DNA of 64,000 nt from Clostridia bacterium (GCA_017516445.1 JAFXCZ010000013.1:186001-250000), one strand, 5' to 3'; counted from the first letter of the stretch, positions 17,678 through 26,247 are shown. Notes: a model not told the origin generated them from the letters alone. Numbers and translations: made by a program.

Positions 17678-18588
17678 ATACAAGCGTAATTTTAAGCGGA
17701 ATTAAAATGGATAACCCCGTTATCCCCGCAAGCGGCACCTTTGGCTTTGGTTATGAATTTTCAAGTATTTATGACATTAACTGCTTAGGCACGTTCTCTT
17801 TCAAGGGCACAACCCGTGATGAACGTTTTGGCAACCCTACTCCGCGTATTGCAGAGTGCCCAGAGGGTATGCTCAATTCAGTAGGGCTTCAAAACCCCGG
17901 TGTTGAGAGGGTTATAAGTGAAAAATTACCCAAGCTTAAAGAATGCTTTAATAAAAAGGTTATGGCTAATGTAAGTGGATTTTCTATAGAAGATTACGCT
18001 TACACTTGTGAAAAACTTGATAGCGAAGACCAAATCGGCTGGTTTGAGGTTAATATCTCTTGCCCGAATGTTCACGGTGGCGGCTTGGCTTTTGGCACAA
18101 GTGCCAAAAATGCTGCCGAGGTTACAAAGGCGGTTAAAAAGGTTACAAGTAAGCCTGTATTTATAAAGCTGTCCCCCAATGTTACCGATATTGTAGAAAT
18201 TGCAAAAGCTTGCGAAAGCGAGGGTGCTGACGGCGTAAGCCTAATAAACACCCTTTTGGGTATGCGAATTGATTTAAAACGCAGAAAGCCGATTTTAGCT
18301 AACAAAATGGGTGGCTTTTCGGGCCCTGCAATCAAGCCGGTTGCACTTCGTATGGTGTATCAGGTTTACGATGCAGTTAAAATACCAATTATCGGTATGG
18401 GTGGTATTTCTACCGCTGAGGACGTTATAGAAATGATGCTTGCAGGCGCTACTGCAGTACAGGTAGGTGCAGCAAACCTTGTAGACCCGTTTGCTTGCAA
18501 GAAAATCATTGAAAATCTACCAAAGGCAATGGAAAAATACGGAATAAACAGTTTAACTGAAATTATAGGAGGCGCTCATAATGGGTAA
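17671..18588 (+). CDS. pyrD: Dihydroorotate dehydrogenase B catalytic subunit PyrD
   Basis: This class 1B enzyme oxidises dihydroorotate to orotate with FMN and pairs with PyrK. The 305 residues show the catalytic-loop cysteine in NISCPNVHGGG (about 130-140), the FMN-site KLSPNVTDI (about 167-175) and the phosphate-binding GGISTAEDV and GATAVQVG motifs (about 250-272). The ATG at 17671 follows AGGGAGG and overlaps the pyrK stop; a longer in-frame version from 17632 would lie within pyrK. Eight bases overlap with pyrF. Confidence 0.95.
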   Translation: MVDTSVILSGIKMDNPVIPASGTFGFGYEFSSIYDINCLGTFSFKGTTRDERFGNPTPRIAECPEGMLNSVGLQNPGVERVISEKLPKLKECFNKKVMANVSGFSIEDYAYTCEKLDSEDQIGWFEVNISCPNVHGGGLAFGTSAKNAAEVTKAVKKVTSKPVFIKLSPNVTDIVEIAKACESEGADGVSLINTLLGMRIDLKRRKPILANKMGGFSGPAIKPVALRMVYQVYDAVKIPIIGMGGISTAEDVIEMMLAGATAVQVGAANLVDPFACKKIIENLPKAMEKYGINSLTEIIGGAHNG

Positions 18589-19279
18589 GGATGTAATTAT
18601 CGCTTGCGATTTCGCAAGCAAAGAGGCAACTCTTGAATTTTTAGACAAGTTTACAGATGTAAAACCGTTTGTAAAAATTGGTATGGAGCTTTTTTATGCC
18701 GAAGGCCCCGCAATTGTTAAGGAAATTAAGAAAAGAGGCCACAAAATCTTTTTAGATTTAAAGCTTCACGATATTCCAAACACAGTTAAAAAATCAATGG
18801 CAGTGCTTTCCCGCCTTGATGTTGATATGACTAACCTCCACGCAGGCGGTACAATTTCTATGATGGAGGCAGCACTTGAAGGCTTAACCCGCGAAGACGG
18901 CACAAGACCTCTTCTTATAGCCGTAACACAGCTTACCTCTACCGACCAAGAGCGTATGGAAAACGACCTGCTTATAAAAGAGCCTATTGACAAGGTTGTT
19001 ATGCACTATGCCAACAATGCAAAAATTGCAGGTCTTGACGGTGTTGTTTGCTCTCCTCTTGAAGCAGGCAAGGTTCACGATACTTGCGGCAAGGAATTCT
19101 TGACAGTTACCCCTGGTGTACGCTTCGCCGACGGCGACAAGGGCGACCAGAAGCGTGTTATGACACCCGCCGAGGCTAAGAAAATCGGTAGTGACTATAT
19201 CGTAGTAGGCAGACCTATTACTGCAGCCGCTGACCCAGTTGCAGCATATAAGCGTTGCTGTGAAGAGTTTATTGGATAA
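18581..19279 (+). CDS. pyrF: Orotidine 5'-phosphate decarboxylase PyrF
   Basis: PyrF converts OMP to UMP, the last step of the pathway. The 232 residues have the catalytic FLDLKLHDIPNT motif (about 57-68), in which the Asp-Lys-x-x-Asp array is conserved, and the C-terminal phosphate-binding IVVGRPI motif (about 207-213). Length is usual for the short PyrF type. The start follows AGGAGG. The last codons and the stop codon lie in a perfect 15-base inverted repeat (19258-19290). Confidence 0.95.
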   Translation: MGKDVIIACDFASKEATLEFLDKFTDVKPFVKIGMELFYAEGPAIVKEIKKRGHKIFLDLKLHDIPNTVKKSMAVLSRLDVDMTNLHAGGTISMMEAALEGLTREDGTRPLLIAVTQLTSTDQERMENDLLIKEPIDKVVMHYANNAKIAGLDGVVCSPLEAGKVHDTCGKEFLTVTPGVRFADGDKGDQKRVMTPAEAKKIGSDYIVVGRPITAAADPVAAYKRCCEEFIG

Positions 19280-19290
19280 ACTCTTCACAG
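19258..19290. repeat. Perfect inverted repeat spanning the pyrF stop codon
   Basis: CTGTGAAGAGTTTAT (19258-19272) and ATAAACTCTTCACAG (19276-19290) are exact reverse complements with a three-base spacer. The stop codon is inside the right arm. No T-run follows, so it does not look like an intrinsic terminator. It abuts repeat copy B and may be a 3' stability element or an insertion footprint. Confidence 0.75.
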
Positions 19291-19406
19291 TGAAAAGTGA
19301 ATAATGAATAATGAAAAATTATGGTGTGCCTTCGGCACGATTTATATTCGTCGGCTGCGCCGACACCGAAATTATTCACTATTCATTATTCATCATTCAT
19401 TATTCG
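19290..19406. repeat. Structured intergenic repeat, copy B (pyrF-pyrE gap)
   Basis: The outer arms are GTGAATAATGAATAATG on the left and TTCACTATTCATTATTC on the right, again imperfect inverted copies. The two inner hairpins are GTGCC-TTCG-GGCAC and GTCGGC-TGC-GCCGAC, separated by ATTTATATTC. The stems differ completely from those of copies A and C, while the positions and the pairing are kept. Confidence 0.82.
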
Positions 19407-19423
19407 AACAAAGGAGAATTAAA

Positions 19424-20080
19424 ATGGAAAGCTATAAAAGAGAGTTTATTGAATTTTTAGAGAGCGCAGGCGTTTTAAAATTCGGTGATTTTACGGCTAA
19501 AAGTGGTAGAAAAATCCCTTATTTCATTAACGCAGGCGATATAAAGACTGGCGAGCAAATTTGCAAATTAGGCGAATTTTATGCAAAAGCTTACTTTGAA
19601 AAGGTAGGCAACAAAAAGACCGTGCTTTACGGTCCTGCTTACAAGGGTATCCCGATTGCAGTATCTGTAGCAGTAGCTTTAGCTAAAAATGGCTTGGATG
19701 TTCCTTTCTTCTTTAACCGCAAGGAAGAAAAAGACCACGGCGAAGGCGGTGTGTTCGTAGGTTATAAACCACAGCAAGGCGAAGAAATTGTTATCGTAGA
19801 AGATGTTATCACCGCAGGCACCGCAATACGTGAAAGTATGGAAATTCTTTCTAAAATTGAGGGCACCAAGGTTGCCGCTACATTTGTTATGGTTGACCGC
19901 AAGGAAAAGGGTAAAACCGACAAGAGCGCTATGGCTGAGGTTGGCGAAGAATTTGGCTTCCCCGTATATTCGGTAGTAGATGTTTATGACATTATCGAAT
20001 ACCTTGAAGAAGATGAGAAAAACCGCGAAAATGTAGAGCGTATTAAAAATTATCTTGCTGTAAACGGCGCTAAGGAATAA
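19424..20080 (+). CDS. pyrE: Orotate phosphoribosyltransferase PyrE
   Basis: PyrE joins orotate to PRPP to make OMP. The 218 residues carry the PRPP-binding motif IVIVEDVITAGTAIRESM (about 124-141) and the orotate-loop stretch FNRKEEKDHGEGG (about 96-108). The ATG at 19424 follows AAAGGAG. An upstream open frame beginning at 19304 reads through the repeat element and is not credible as protein. Its neighbours on both sides are copies of the repeat, so pyrE is the only gene in the operon flanked by two of them. Confidence 0.94.
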   Translation: MESYKREFIEFLESAGVLKFGDFTAKSGRKIPYFINAGDIKTGEQICKLGEFYAKAYFEKVGNKKTVLYGPAYKGIPIAVSVAVALAKNGLDVPFFFNRKEEKDHGEGGVFVGYKPQQGEEIVIVEDVITAGTAIRESMEILSKIEGTKVAATFVMVDRKEKGKTDKSAMAEVGEEFGFPVYSVVDVYDIIEYLEEDEKNRENVERIKNYLAVNGAKE

Positions 20081-20100
20081 TTTTCAGTAAACCTGAAAAT

Positions 20101-20232
20101 TATTCAGTGAATAGTTAAAAGTGAAGAGTGAATAGTTAACGTGTTTTCGGCAAAACGAAAACAAATATATATCGTGCCACAGAAGTGGCACACCAAAATT
20201 ATTCACTATTCATTATTCATCATTCATTTTTA
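20101..20232. repeat. Structured intergenic repeat, copy C (pyrE-pyrB gap)
   Basis: The left arm includes AGTGAATAGTTAAAAGTG and the right arm TTCACTATTCATTATTCATC. The inner hairpins are GTTTTCG-GCAAAA-CGAAAAC and GTGCCAC-AGAA-GTGGCAC, separated by AAATATATAT. The right arm is almost identical to copy B. The left arm appears partly duplicated. Confidence 0.8.
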
Positions 20233-20269
20233 AAATTTCTATTTAATTCTAAACGAAAGGAATTATAAA

Positions 20270-21181
20270 ATGAGAAGTTTAATTGATATTGCCGAGCTTT
20301 CTTTAGATGAAATCGACAGTCTGCTCGCAACTGCAAACGATATCATTGACAATCCTGAAAAATACAGCGAAAAGTGCAAGGGTAAAAAGCTTGCAACCTT
20401 ATTTTTTGAGCCATCCACACGTACACGCTTAAGCTTTGAAGCAGCTATGTATGAGCTTGGCGGTAATGTATTAGGCTTTTCGGAAGCCACAAGCAGCTCT
20501 ACCGCAAAGGGTGAAAGTGTTGCAGATACCGCAAAAACCGTTTCCTGCTATGCCGATATTATAGCTATGCGCCACCCAAAAGAGGGCGCGCCGCTCGTAG
20601 CAAGCATGAACGCAAGCATACCCGTTATCAATGCGGGGGACGGCGGTCACAACCACCCGACACAGACCTTGGCAGACCTGCTTACCATCAAACGCGAAAA
20701 GGGCGGCTTTGATAACTTAACTGTAGGACTTTGCGGTGACTTAAAGTTCGGCAGAACAGTACACTCACTTATAAATGCACTCCGCCGTTATAATAACGTT
20801 AAGTTTGTACTTATCTCCCCTAATGAGCTTAAATTGCCCGATTATATTAAAGAATCACTTAAAAAAGACAATTTTGAGGTATTTGAAACTACAGATTTAG
20901 AAGCCGCTATGCCAAAGCTCGATATTCTTTATATGACACGTGTTCAGCGCGAACGTTTCTTTAATGAAGAGGAGTATTTAAGACTTAAGGACAGTTATAT
21001 TTTGACCCCTGAAAAGCTTAAAAACGCTAAGTCTGATTTGAGTATTCTTCATCCCCTACCGCGTGTTAATGAAATAAGCGTTGCAATAGACGACGACCCG
21101 CGTGCGTGCTATTTTAAGCAGGTTTTAAACGGCAAATATATGCGAATGGCGCTAATCCTAATGCTTTTGGGGGTAAAATAA
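20270..21181 (+). CDS. pyrB: Aspartate carbamoyltransferase catalytic subunit PyrB
   Basis: PyrB condenses carbamoyl phosphate and aspartate. The 303 residues contain the carbamoyl-phosphate loop [15 protein letters not shown] (about 45-59), the HPTQTLADL motif (about 128-136) and LHPLPR (about 261-266), with the active-site Lys in the STAKGES loop (about 79-85). The stop overlaps the pyrI start (TAATG), which fits stoichiometric production of a c6r6 holoenzyme. Confidence 0.96.
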   Translation: MRSLIDIAELSLDEIDSLLATANDIIDNPEKYSEKCKGKKLATLFFEPSTRTRLSFEAAMYELGGNVLGFSEATSSSTAKGESVADTAKTVSCYADIIAMRHPKEGAPLVASMNASIPVINAGDGGHNHPTQTLADLLTIKREKGGFDNLTVGLCGDLKFGRTVHSLINALRRYNNVKFVLISPNELKLPDYIKESLKKDNFEVFETTDLEAAMPKLDILYMTRVQRERFFNEEEYLRLKDSYILTPEKLKNAKSDLSILHPLPRVNEISVAIDDDPRACYFKQVLNGKYMRMALILMLLGVK

Positions 21182-21597
21182 TGACTATTGACGAAATTAA
21201 GAACGGTATTGTTATTGACCATATCACTGCAGGAAAGGGTATGAAGATTTATTCACTTTTAAATCTTGATAATCTTGAATGCTCAGTAGCGTTTATCAAA
21301 AATGCCCCCAGCAGAAAGATGGGCAGAAAAGACATTATAAAAATAGATGCCGATATCACAGTTGATACCGACATTTTAGGCTATATCGACCCCGACATAA
21401 CGGTAAATATTATAAAAGACGGCAAAAATGTTGAGAAAAAGCGCATAGCTTTACCTGAGAAGCTAACCAATGTAATCACCTGTAAAAATCCGCGTTGCAT
21501 AAGCGGAACTGAACAGGAGCTACCTCAGATTTTCAAATTAACCGACAAAGAAAACCGCGTTTACCGTTGCCTTTACTGTGAAAGCAAGGCTAAATAA
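21181..21597 (+). CDS. pyrI: Aspartate carbamoyltransferase regulatory subunit PyrI
   Basis: PyrI binds CTP or ATP and gives allosteric control to aspartate carbamoyltransferase. The 138 residues have the nucleotide-binding N-domain starting NGIVIDHITAGKGMKIYSLL. The C-terminal zinc domain has Cys in CKNPRC (about 101-106) and CLYC (about 130-133), four ligands as expected. Its presence separates this operon from that of Bacillus, which lacks PyrI. It ends the pyr operon just before a strong hairpin. Confidence 0.95.
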   Translation: MTIDEIKNGIVIDHITAGKGMKIYSLLNLDNLECSVAFIKNAPSRKMGRKDIIKIDADITVDTDILGYIDPDITVNIIKDGKNVEKKRIALPEKLTNVITCKNPRCISGTEQELPQIFKLTDKENRVYRCLYCESKAK

Positions 21598-21604
21598 AGC
21601 AATC

Positions 21605-21638
21605 ATCCCCTGTGGAAAATTCCACAGGGGATTTAATT
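21605..21638. terminator. Terminator at the end of the pyr operon
   Basis: The arms ATCCCCTGTGG (21605-21615) and CCACAGGGGAT (21622-21632) are followed by TTAATTTT. The convergent aldose-epimerase gene ends at 21639, so the hairpin may serve both sides. Confidence 0.85.
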
Positions 21639-22484
21639 TTAGTTGCCGTAATAAATTGTATGCTTAAGTGTTTTTTCTTCACTCGGTTCAAGTGATATTA
21701 TACCCTCTTTTTCGGTTATATCATAGCCCGTAGCATCCTTTGCAGGACAAATGCCAGCCCAAGGCTCAATGCAGATATACTCAGCGCCCTTAACGTGCCA
21801 TAAAAGAAGATAATCAAAACCTGCAAACTCTACCGAAACCTCTTTGCCTGTTTTACGGTTTCTAAGTGTTACAAAACGGGATTTATGGTCTTTAAGTACA
21901 ACACAGTCCGCATCGAAATATTTTTCATAAAGGGGTAAAACATTACTATCCTTAAGAATCAAAAATTCTTCGGGTGCGACATCATACATATGATTATAAA
22001 GGGTTTCCTTACGCTCAAAAACCACATCGTAATTTTCAATTCCACCCTCACAGTAATACGCTTCGTGTGAGCCCACCGAATAATACATTATGCTTTGCGA
22101 GGTGTTCTTTGTAGCATAAGAAACCTCAATAGCGGTAGCCCTTAGGGTATATGTAATTCTAAACTCAAAATGCCAAGGATATTGCTTCAAGGTTTCCTCA
22201 TTATCTCTTAATAAAAATGTAGCCGATATAGGCGTTTTCTTTTCAAGCACAAATAACTGGTCTTTTGCAAAGCCGTGCTTACCCATAGAGTATTCCTTAC
22301 CGTCTATGGTATACTTATCATTTAGAAAGCTACTGCACATTGGAAACATTACAGGCGCTACCTTACCCCAATACTCAGGGTTGCCTGTCCACATACGGCT
22401 TTCGCCCTCACAGATAACCTTGCGGATTTCGGCGCCTAATTCTTCAATTTCAACATATAAAAATTCATTCTTAAGTGTTACCAT
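21639..22484 (-). CDS. Aldose 1-epimerase family protein (LacX-like)
   Basis: The 281-residue protein belongs to the galactose-mutarotase-like fold that interconverts anomers of sugars or sugar phosphates. Probable catalytic residues are the histidines in KHGFAKDQLF (about 69-78) and VGSHEAYYC (about 135-143); the conserved C-terminal block is ICIEPWAGICPAKD. It starts at ATG after GAAAGGAGAG and is a single-gene unit convergent with the pyr operon. The substrate cannot be told from sequence alone. Confidence 0.85.
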   Translation of the reverse strand: MVTLKNEFLYVEIEELGAEIRKVICEGESRMWTGNPEYWGKVAPVMFPMCSSFLNDKYTIDGKEYSMGKHGFAKDQLFVLEKKTPISATFLLRDNEETLKQYPWHFEFRITYTLRATAIEVSYATKNTSQSIMYYSVGSHEAYYCEGGIENYDVVFERKETLYNHMYDVAPEEFLILKDSNVLPLYEKYFDADCVVLKDHKSRFVTLRNRKTGKEVSVEFAGFDYLLLWHVKGAEYICIEPWAGICPAKDATGYDITEKEGIISLEPSEEKTLKHTIYYGN

Positions 22485-22586
22485 AAAATCTCTCCTTTCT
22501 TAAATTATACCATCTGAAACCCATTTTTCAACCACTTTTTTCACCTTTTAAAACATTTTTTCATAAAATAATAAGAGGTGATTTTT

Positions 22587-23090
22587 TTGGATAAAAATCT
22601 GATAGAAAAATACAAAGAAGAAATGCTTAAAATGTATAGCTCCAAAGCAAAAAGCATTCCAGCTGCAGCACCCTTGCCCGAAAGCAGTAACCCCACACAA
22701 AACACCGCTTCGGGTAATCTTATAGGCATTGTTACAGCTGTCCGCGCGCTATATCCTGTTAAAAATGCAAGGGTTACGGTTTTCACAGGCGATTATGAAA
22801 ATATGAACATAATCGACACCGATTTAACCGATGAAAGCGGAAGGACAAAAACCTTTGCTTTGCCAACACCACAGAAATCGCTATCGCTTGACGAAAATAA
22901 CACCGTACTGCCTTATGCGCTTTACAATATGCTTATTGAAGCCGATGGATATATTAAAAACATTCATCTTAATATACCTGTATTCAGCACTGTAACCTCT
23001 CTACAGCAATCAAATTTGCTTTTAGAAGAAACTGCAGGTACTGATAGCGGACCGCAAATCTTCAACGAATCCCAAAAATACGATTTGTGA
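22587..23090 (+). CDS. Unknown small protein with carboxypeptidase-regulatory-like domain
   Basis: This is a 167-residue protein without a signal peptide. After a charged N-terminal helix and a Pro/Ser linker, residues about 45-145 look like a carboxypeptidase-regulatory-like beta-sandwich (GIVTAVRALYPVKNARVTVF, then DESGRTKTF, then ADGYI). The start is probably TTG 22587, because AGAGGTGAT sits correctly upstream; a GTG at 22578 is inside that ribosome binding site. The next gene has the same initiation layout ten bases downstream and encodes a SpoIID-like peptidoglycan-binding protein. A sporulation or cell-wall role by association is inference. Confidence 0.7.
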   Translation: MDKNLIEKYKEEMLKMYSSKAKSIPAAAPLPESSNPTQNTASGNLIGIVTAVRALYPVKNARVTVFTGDYENMNIIDTDLTDESGRTKTFALPTPQKSLSLDENNTVLPYALYNMLIEADGYIKNIHLNIPVFSTVTSLQQSNLLLEETAGTDSGPQIFNESQKYDL

Positions 23091-23100
23091 GGTGATTTTT

Positions 23101-24459
23101 TTGGCGGAGATACTTTTACCGACGATTCCCGAAACCATAACGGTGCATTTAGGAACACCCGATTCAAACGCTAAAAACGTAACCGTTCCGTTTACCGAAT
23201 ATGTAAAGAATGTGGCTTCAAGCGAAATTTATCCCACTTGGCCCGAAGCGGCACTCAGGGCTAATATTTACGCAATAATATCCTTTGCGCTTAACCGCGT
23301 TTATACCGAATGGTACCGCTCGCGCGGGTATGATTTTGATATTACAAACACAACCCAATTTGACCAAGCCTTTAAGGAAGACCGCGAAATTTTTGAAAAT
23401 ATAGGTTACATAGTAGACGAGATTTTTAACGATTACATTGTACGTCAAGGCAATGTAGAGCCACTATTTGCCACCTTCTGCAACGGCACCACTTCAACCT
23501 GTGCGGGACTTTCACAATGGGGTACTGTAAACCTTGCCAATGAGGGACGCACACCCTTTTCAATTTTGCAAAACTACTACGGCAATGATATAGGCATAGT
23601 AAACGACGCCCCTGTAGGCTTTACAGAAGAATCTTATCCAGGTGTGCCCTTGCGTGTGGGAGATGCGGGCAATAATGTGCAAATAATTCAAACCCAGCTT
23701 AACCGAATAGCACAAAATTATCCTGCTATACCCAAAATTGCAGAAGTAAATGGCATTTTTGGTGTAGATACAGAAGAAGCCGTTCGCAAGTTTCAAGAGA
23801 TTTTCAACCTTAATGTGACAGGTGAAGTGGATAAAGCTACTTGGTACAGAATAAAGCAGTACTATAACGGTGTAAAGGGACTTGCTGACCTTGTAAGCGA
23901 GGGCATTTCTACCGCAGAAGCAACCGTTCCCTTTGATACCGAAATTTCGGAGGGTATGAGCGGTATTCCTGTAACCACACTTCAATACTATTTAAGCATT
24001 ATTGCCTACTTTAACGGTGCTTTAGAGCCTATACCCCGCAGCGGATACTTCGGCAGTGAAACCGTAGCTGCAGTCGAACGCTTTCAGGAATTTTACGGTC
24101 TTCCTGTTACGGGTATAGTTGACAACGAAACCTGGAACACCATTTCACGTATTTATACCGATACAGTTGCCTCCTTACCCGAGGGCTACGAGGGCACCAA
24201 CGCCAAATTATACCCCGGTTTTTTCTTAACCGAGGGTATGCGAAGTGACAATGTACGCGATTTACAGACCTATTTATCAGTAATATCGCAAAACATACCC
24301 GAAATCCCTACCGTTTCGGTTACGGGATATTTTGGCGAACAGACCGAAAATTCCGTCAGAGAATTTCAACGCCTTTTTTCTTTACCCGTTTCGGGCGCGG
24401 TCGGACCTGTAACCTGGTCGGCTATTGCAAATCAATACGATTTCTTCAATAATCAATAA
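23101..24459 (+). CDS. SpoIID-like domain protein with three peptidoglycan-binding repeats
   Basis: The 452-residue protein begins with a region resembling SpoIID/LytB, with PEAALRANIYAIISFALNR (about 44-62), YDFDITNTTQFDQAF (about 71-85) and a CNGTTSTCAGLSQWG segment (about 123-137). SpoIID homologues cleave glycan strands during engulfment or germination. Three PG_binding_1 repeats follow at about 180-255, 285-355 and 380-450, each with the pattern FGxxTExAVxxFQ and a GxVxxxTW end. There is no signal peptide. The start is probably TTG 23101 after GAGGTGATT. Its partner is the small protein just upstream. Spore-coat or cortex placement is likely by family but not proven here. Confidence 0.83.
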   Translation: MAEILLPTIPETITVHLGTPDSNAKNVTVPFTEYVKNVASSEIYPTWPEAALRANIYAIISFALNRVYTEWYRSRGYDFDITNTTQFDQAFKEDREIFENIGYIVDEIFNDYIVRQGNVEPLFATFCNGTTSTCAGLSQWGTVNLANEGRTPFSILQNYYGNDIGIVNDAPVGFTEESYPGVPLRVGDAGNNVQIIQTQLNRIAQNYPAIPKIAEVNGIFGVDTEEAVRKFQEIFNLNVTGEVDKATWYRIKQYYNGVKGLADLVSEGISTAEATVPFDTEISEGMSGIPVTTLQYYLSIIAYFNGALEPIPRSGYFGSETVAAVERFQEFYGLPVTGIVDNETWNTISRIYTDTVASLPEGYEGTNAKLYPGFFLTEGMRSDNVRDLQTYLSVISQNIPEIPTVSVTGYFGEQTENSVREFQRLFSLPVSGAVGPVTWSAIANQYDFFNNQ

Positions 24460-24476
24460 AATTTCATTTTACTGCC

Positions 24477-24504
24477 TTGCATTTTTAAAATTTAGCGGTA
24501 TAAT
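24477..24504 (+). promoter_or_regulatory. Promoter for mrp
   Basis: TTGCAT (24477-24482) and TATAAT (24499-24504) are 16 bases apart, about 35 bases before the mrp start, with AGGAG in between. Confidence 0.6.
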
Positions 24505-24539
24505 ATTATTGTTATATTATTACTTTAGGAGTTTTTGAA

Positions 24540-25382
24540 ATGGCAGACACAAAAAGCACAGGCTGTTCAGGCAATTGCAGCTCCTGCTCGCAAAACTGCA
24601 GCGACAGAAAGCAGGAAAGCTTATTAGAACCTACAGGCGAATACAATAATATTAAACACGTTATTGGTGTTGTAAGCGGTAAAGGCGGTGTTGGTAAATC
24701 GCTGGTTACCTCTTCCCTTGCAGTACTCATGCAACAAATGGGTTATAAGGTAGGTATCCTTGACGCCGATATTACAGGCCCGTCTATACCTAAAACCTTT
24801 GGCATAAACTCACGCGCTATGCAAAACGAAATAGGCATTTTGCCGGCTGAGACCAAGACCGGTATTAAGCTTATGTCGATAAACCTTTTGCTCGAAGACA
24901 AGGAATCCCCTGTTTTATGGCGCGGTCCTGTTATCGCAGGCGCTGTAAAGCAGTTCTGGCACGACGTTGTATGGGGCGACCTTGACTATCTGTTTGTGGA
25001 CTGCCCTCCAGGCACGGGCGATGTTCCGCTTACCGTTTTCCAAAGCCTGCCGCTTGACGGCATTGTTATAGTTACCTCTCCGCAGGATTTAGTTTCTATG
25101 ATAGTTAAAAAGGCTTACAATATGGCTGAAATGATGAAAATTCCCGTACTCGGCTTGGTTGAGAATATGAGCTACGTTGTATGCCCCGAATGCGGTGAAG
25201 AGTTCAAGATTTTCGGCAGCGGCAGTGAAAGCATTGCCGAGGAATTAAACATTGACCTTTTAGGCAAAATGCCAATTGACGTAAATGTTGCCCGTATGGT
25301 AGATAACGGTAATTTTGAAATGTATGAAAACCGCTACCTCAAAGCCGCAGCAGAAGCTATTGACAATAGAATTAACAACTGA
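24540..25382 (+). CDS. Mrp/NBP35 family Fe-S cluster carrier ATPase
   Basis: Members of the ApbC/Nbp35 family bind ATP and carry Fe-S clusters to target proteins. The 280 residues start with a cysteine-rich segment (GCSGNCSSCSQNCSD) like that of Nbp35-type proteins. The deviant Walker A GKGGVGKSLV (about 44-53), LDADITGPSIPK (about 76-87), Walker B VDCPPGTGD (about 153-161) and the cluster-binding CPEC (about 218-221) follow. It has its own promoter and a terminator, so it is monocistronic. Confidence 0.92.
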   Translation: MADTKSTGCSGNCSSCSQNCSDRKQESLLEPTGEYNNIKHVIGVVSGKGGVGKSLVTSSLAVLMQQMGYKVGILDADITGPSIPKTFGINSRAMQNEIGILPAETKTGIKLMSINLLLEDKESPVLWRGPVIAGAVKQFWHDVVWGDLDYLFVDCPPGTGDVPLTVFQSLPLDGIVIVTSPQDLVSMIVKKAYNMAEMMKIPVLGLVENMSYVVCPECGEEFKIFGSGSESIAEELNIDLLGKMPIDVNVARMVDNGNFEMYENRYLKAAAEAIDNRINN

Positions 25383-25385
25383 CAA

Positions 25386-25418
25386 AAAATGCAAAGGTGT
25401 AGCCTTTGCATTTTTATT
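25386..25418. terminator. Bidirectional terminator between mrp and a convergent gene
   Basis: AAAATGCAAAGG (25386-25397) and CCTTTGCATTTT (25403-25414) are fully complementary, with T-rich sequence on the plus side and A-rich sequence on the other. Confidence 0.85.
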
Positions 25419-26247
25419 TTAACATTTTTTCAATATTTTCATTAATCTCTGCGACTAATGTATGTTCGCCTATCATATGGTCGACACCCTTATAAAAATC
25501 GCTTGGCAGCCTTGTTATAGATGGCGAAGAGAAAATTTTAATACTGTTTTGTTTTATTTGCTTTAGAAATTCCAAAAAGGTTATATTAAGATACTTAAAC
25601 TCTTCAAAAATTTGTGCTAAGGCGCTTTTCTTTATTGGCTTTTTCAAAGAAGACAGTTCAAAATTAATGCGGTTAAAGGAATTGCAAATTTCAGTAAGAA
25701 GTTCCTTTGCGTAACCGTTTATCGCATTATAAAAGGCATTGTTACCCATAATAAGCGATGGGTGCATTGCACCTATTATACTCCAGAAATACATCTGGTT
25801 GTAAAAGCAATTTATACTTTGATTTAAAAATGGCAAAAAATATGCCGTAATAAGCACATTGCCCGCCATATTTTTATTGCCGAAAACTGCATTTATATAC
25901 CTTTGCTCGTATATGTAATGAAAAACCGACTGCTGTAGTACCGGATAGCCCGAAAAGCCCTCAAATTTAATTCTTTCAAGCAGGTTTATAAAGCCTTGAT
26001 TAAGCCTTAAAAATCCCACATAGCTTGAATTGGGCATATTTTTTTCTTTAAAGGCTTGATTTATAGCAACAAAGCTTTCGTAAAAGCCTTTTAACTGCTC
26101 TCTAAAAAAGGGCTGCAAAACCGCGGTAGTGCCGTTTGTTGATTTTAATAATGATGAAATATGCTGATAACTGTTCTCGCTCCAGAAAATAACCGTTTTT
26201 CGCAAAAGCTCAGGCGATGAATTACCGCCGCAATTTATAAAATTCAT
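25414..26247 (-). CDS. DUF2935-like helical protein
   Basis: This 277-residue, mostly helical protein has two similar halves. The first has KTVIFWSENSYQHISSLL near residues 18-35 and the second has MYFWSIIGAMHPSLIM near residues 156-171. Paired FW...H helices are a mark of the DUF2935 family, a duplicated four-helix fold that may bind metal. The second half has lost the usual Glu before the His, so the match is partial and no function can be given. The ATG at 26247 follows GGGGGATT. An upstream TTG at 26265 is less likely. Confidence 0.6.
   Translation of the reverse strand: MNFINCGGNSSPELLRKTVIFWSENSYQHISSLLKSTNGTTAVLQPFFREQLKGFYESFVAINQAFKEKNMPNSSYVGFLRLNQGFINLLERIKFEGFSGYPVLQQSVFHYIYEQRYINAVFGNKNMAGNVLITAYFLPFLNQSINCFYNQMYFWSIIGAMHPSLIMGNNAFYNAINGYAKELLTEICNSFNRINFELSSLKKPIKKSALAQIFEEFKYLNITFLEFLKQIKQNSIKIFSSPSITRLPSDFYKGVDHMIGEHTLVAEINENIEKMLK

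Noticed and set aside
19304..19423. An N-terminal extension of pyrE
   Set aside because: It reads through a structured repeat; the start at 19424 has a good ribosome binding site and normal family length.
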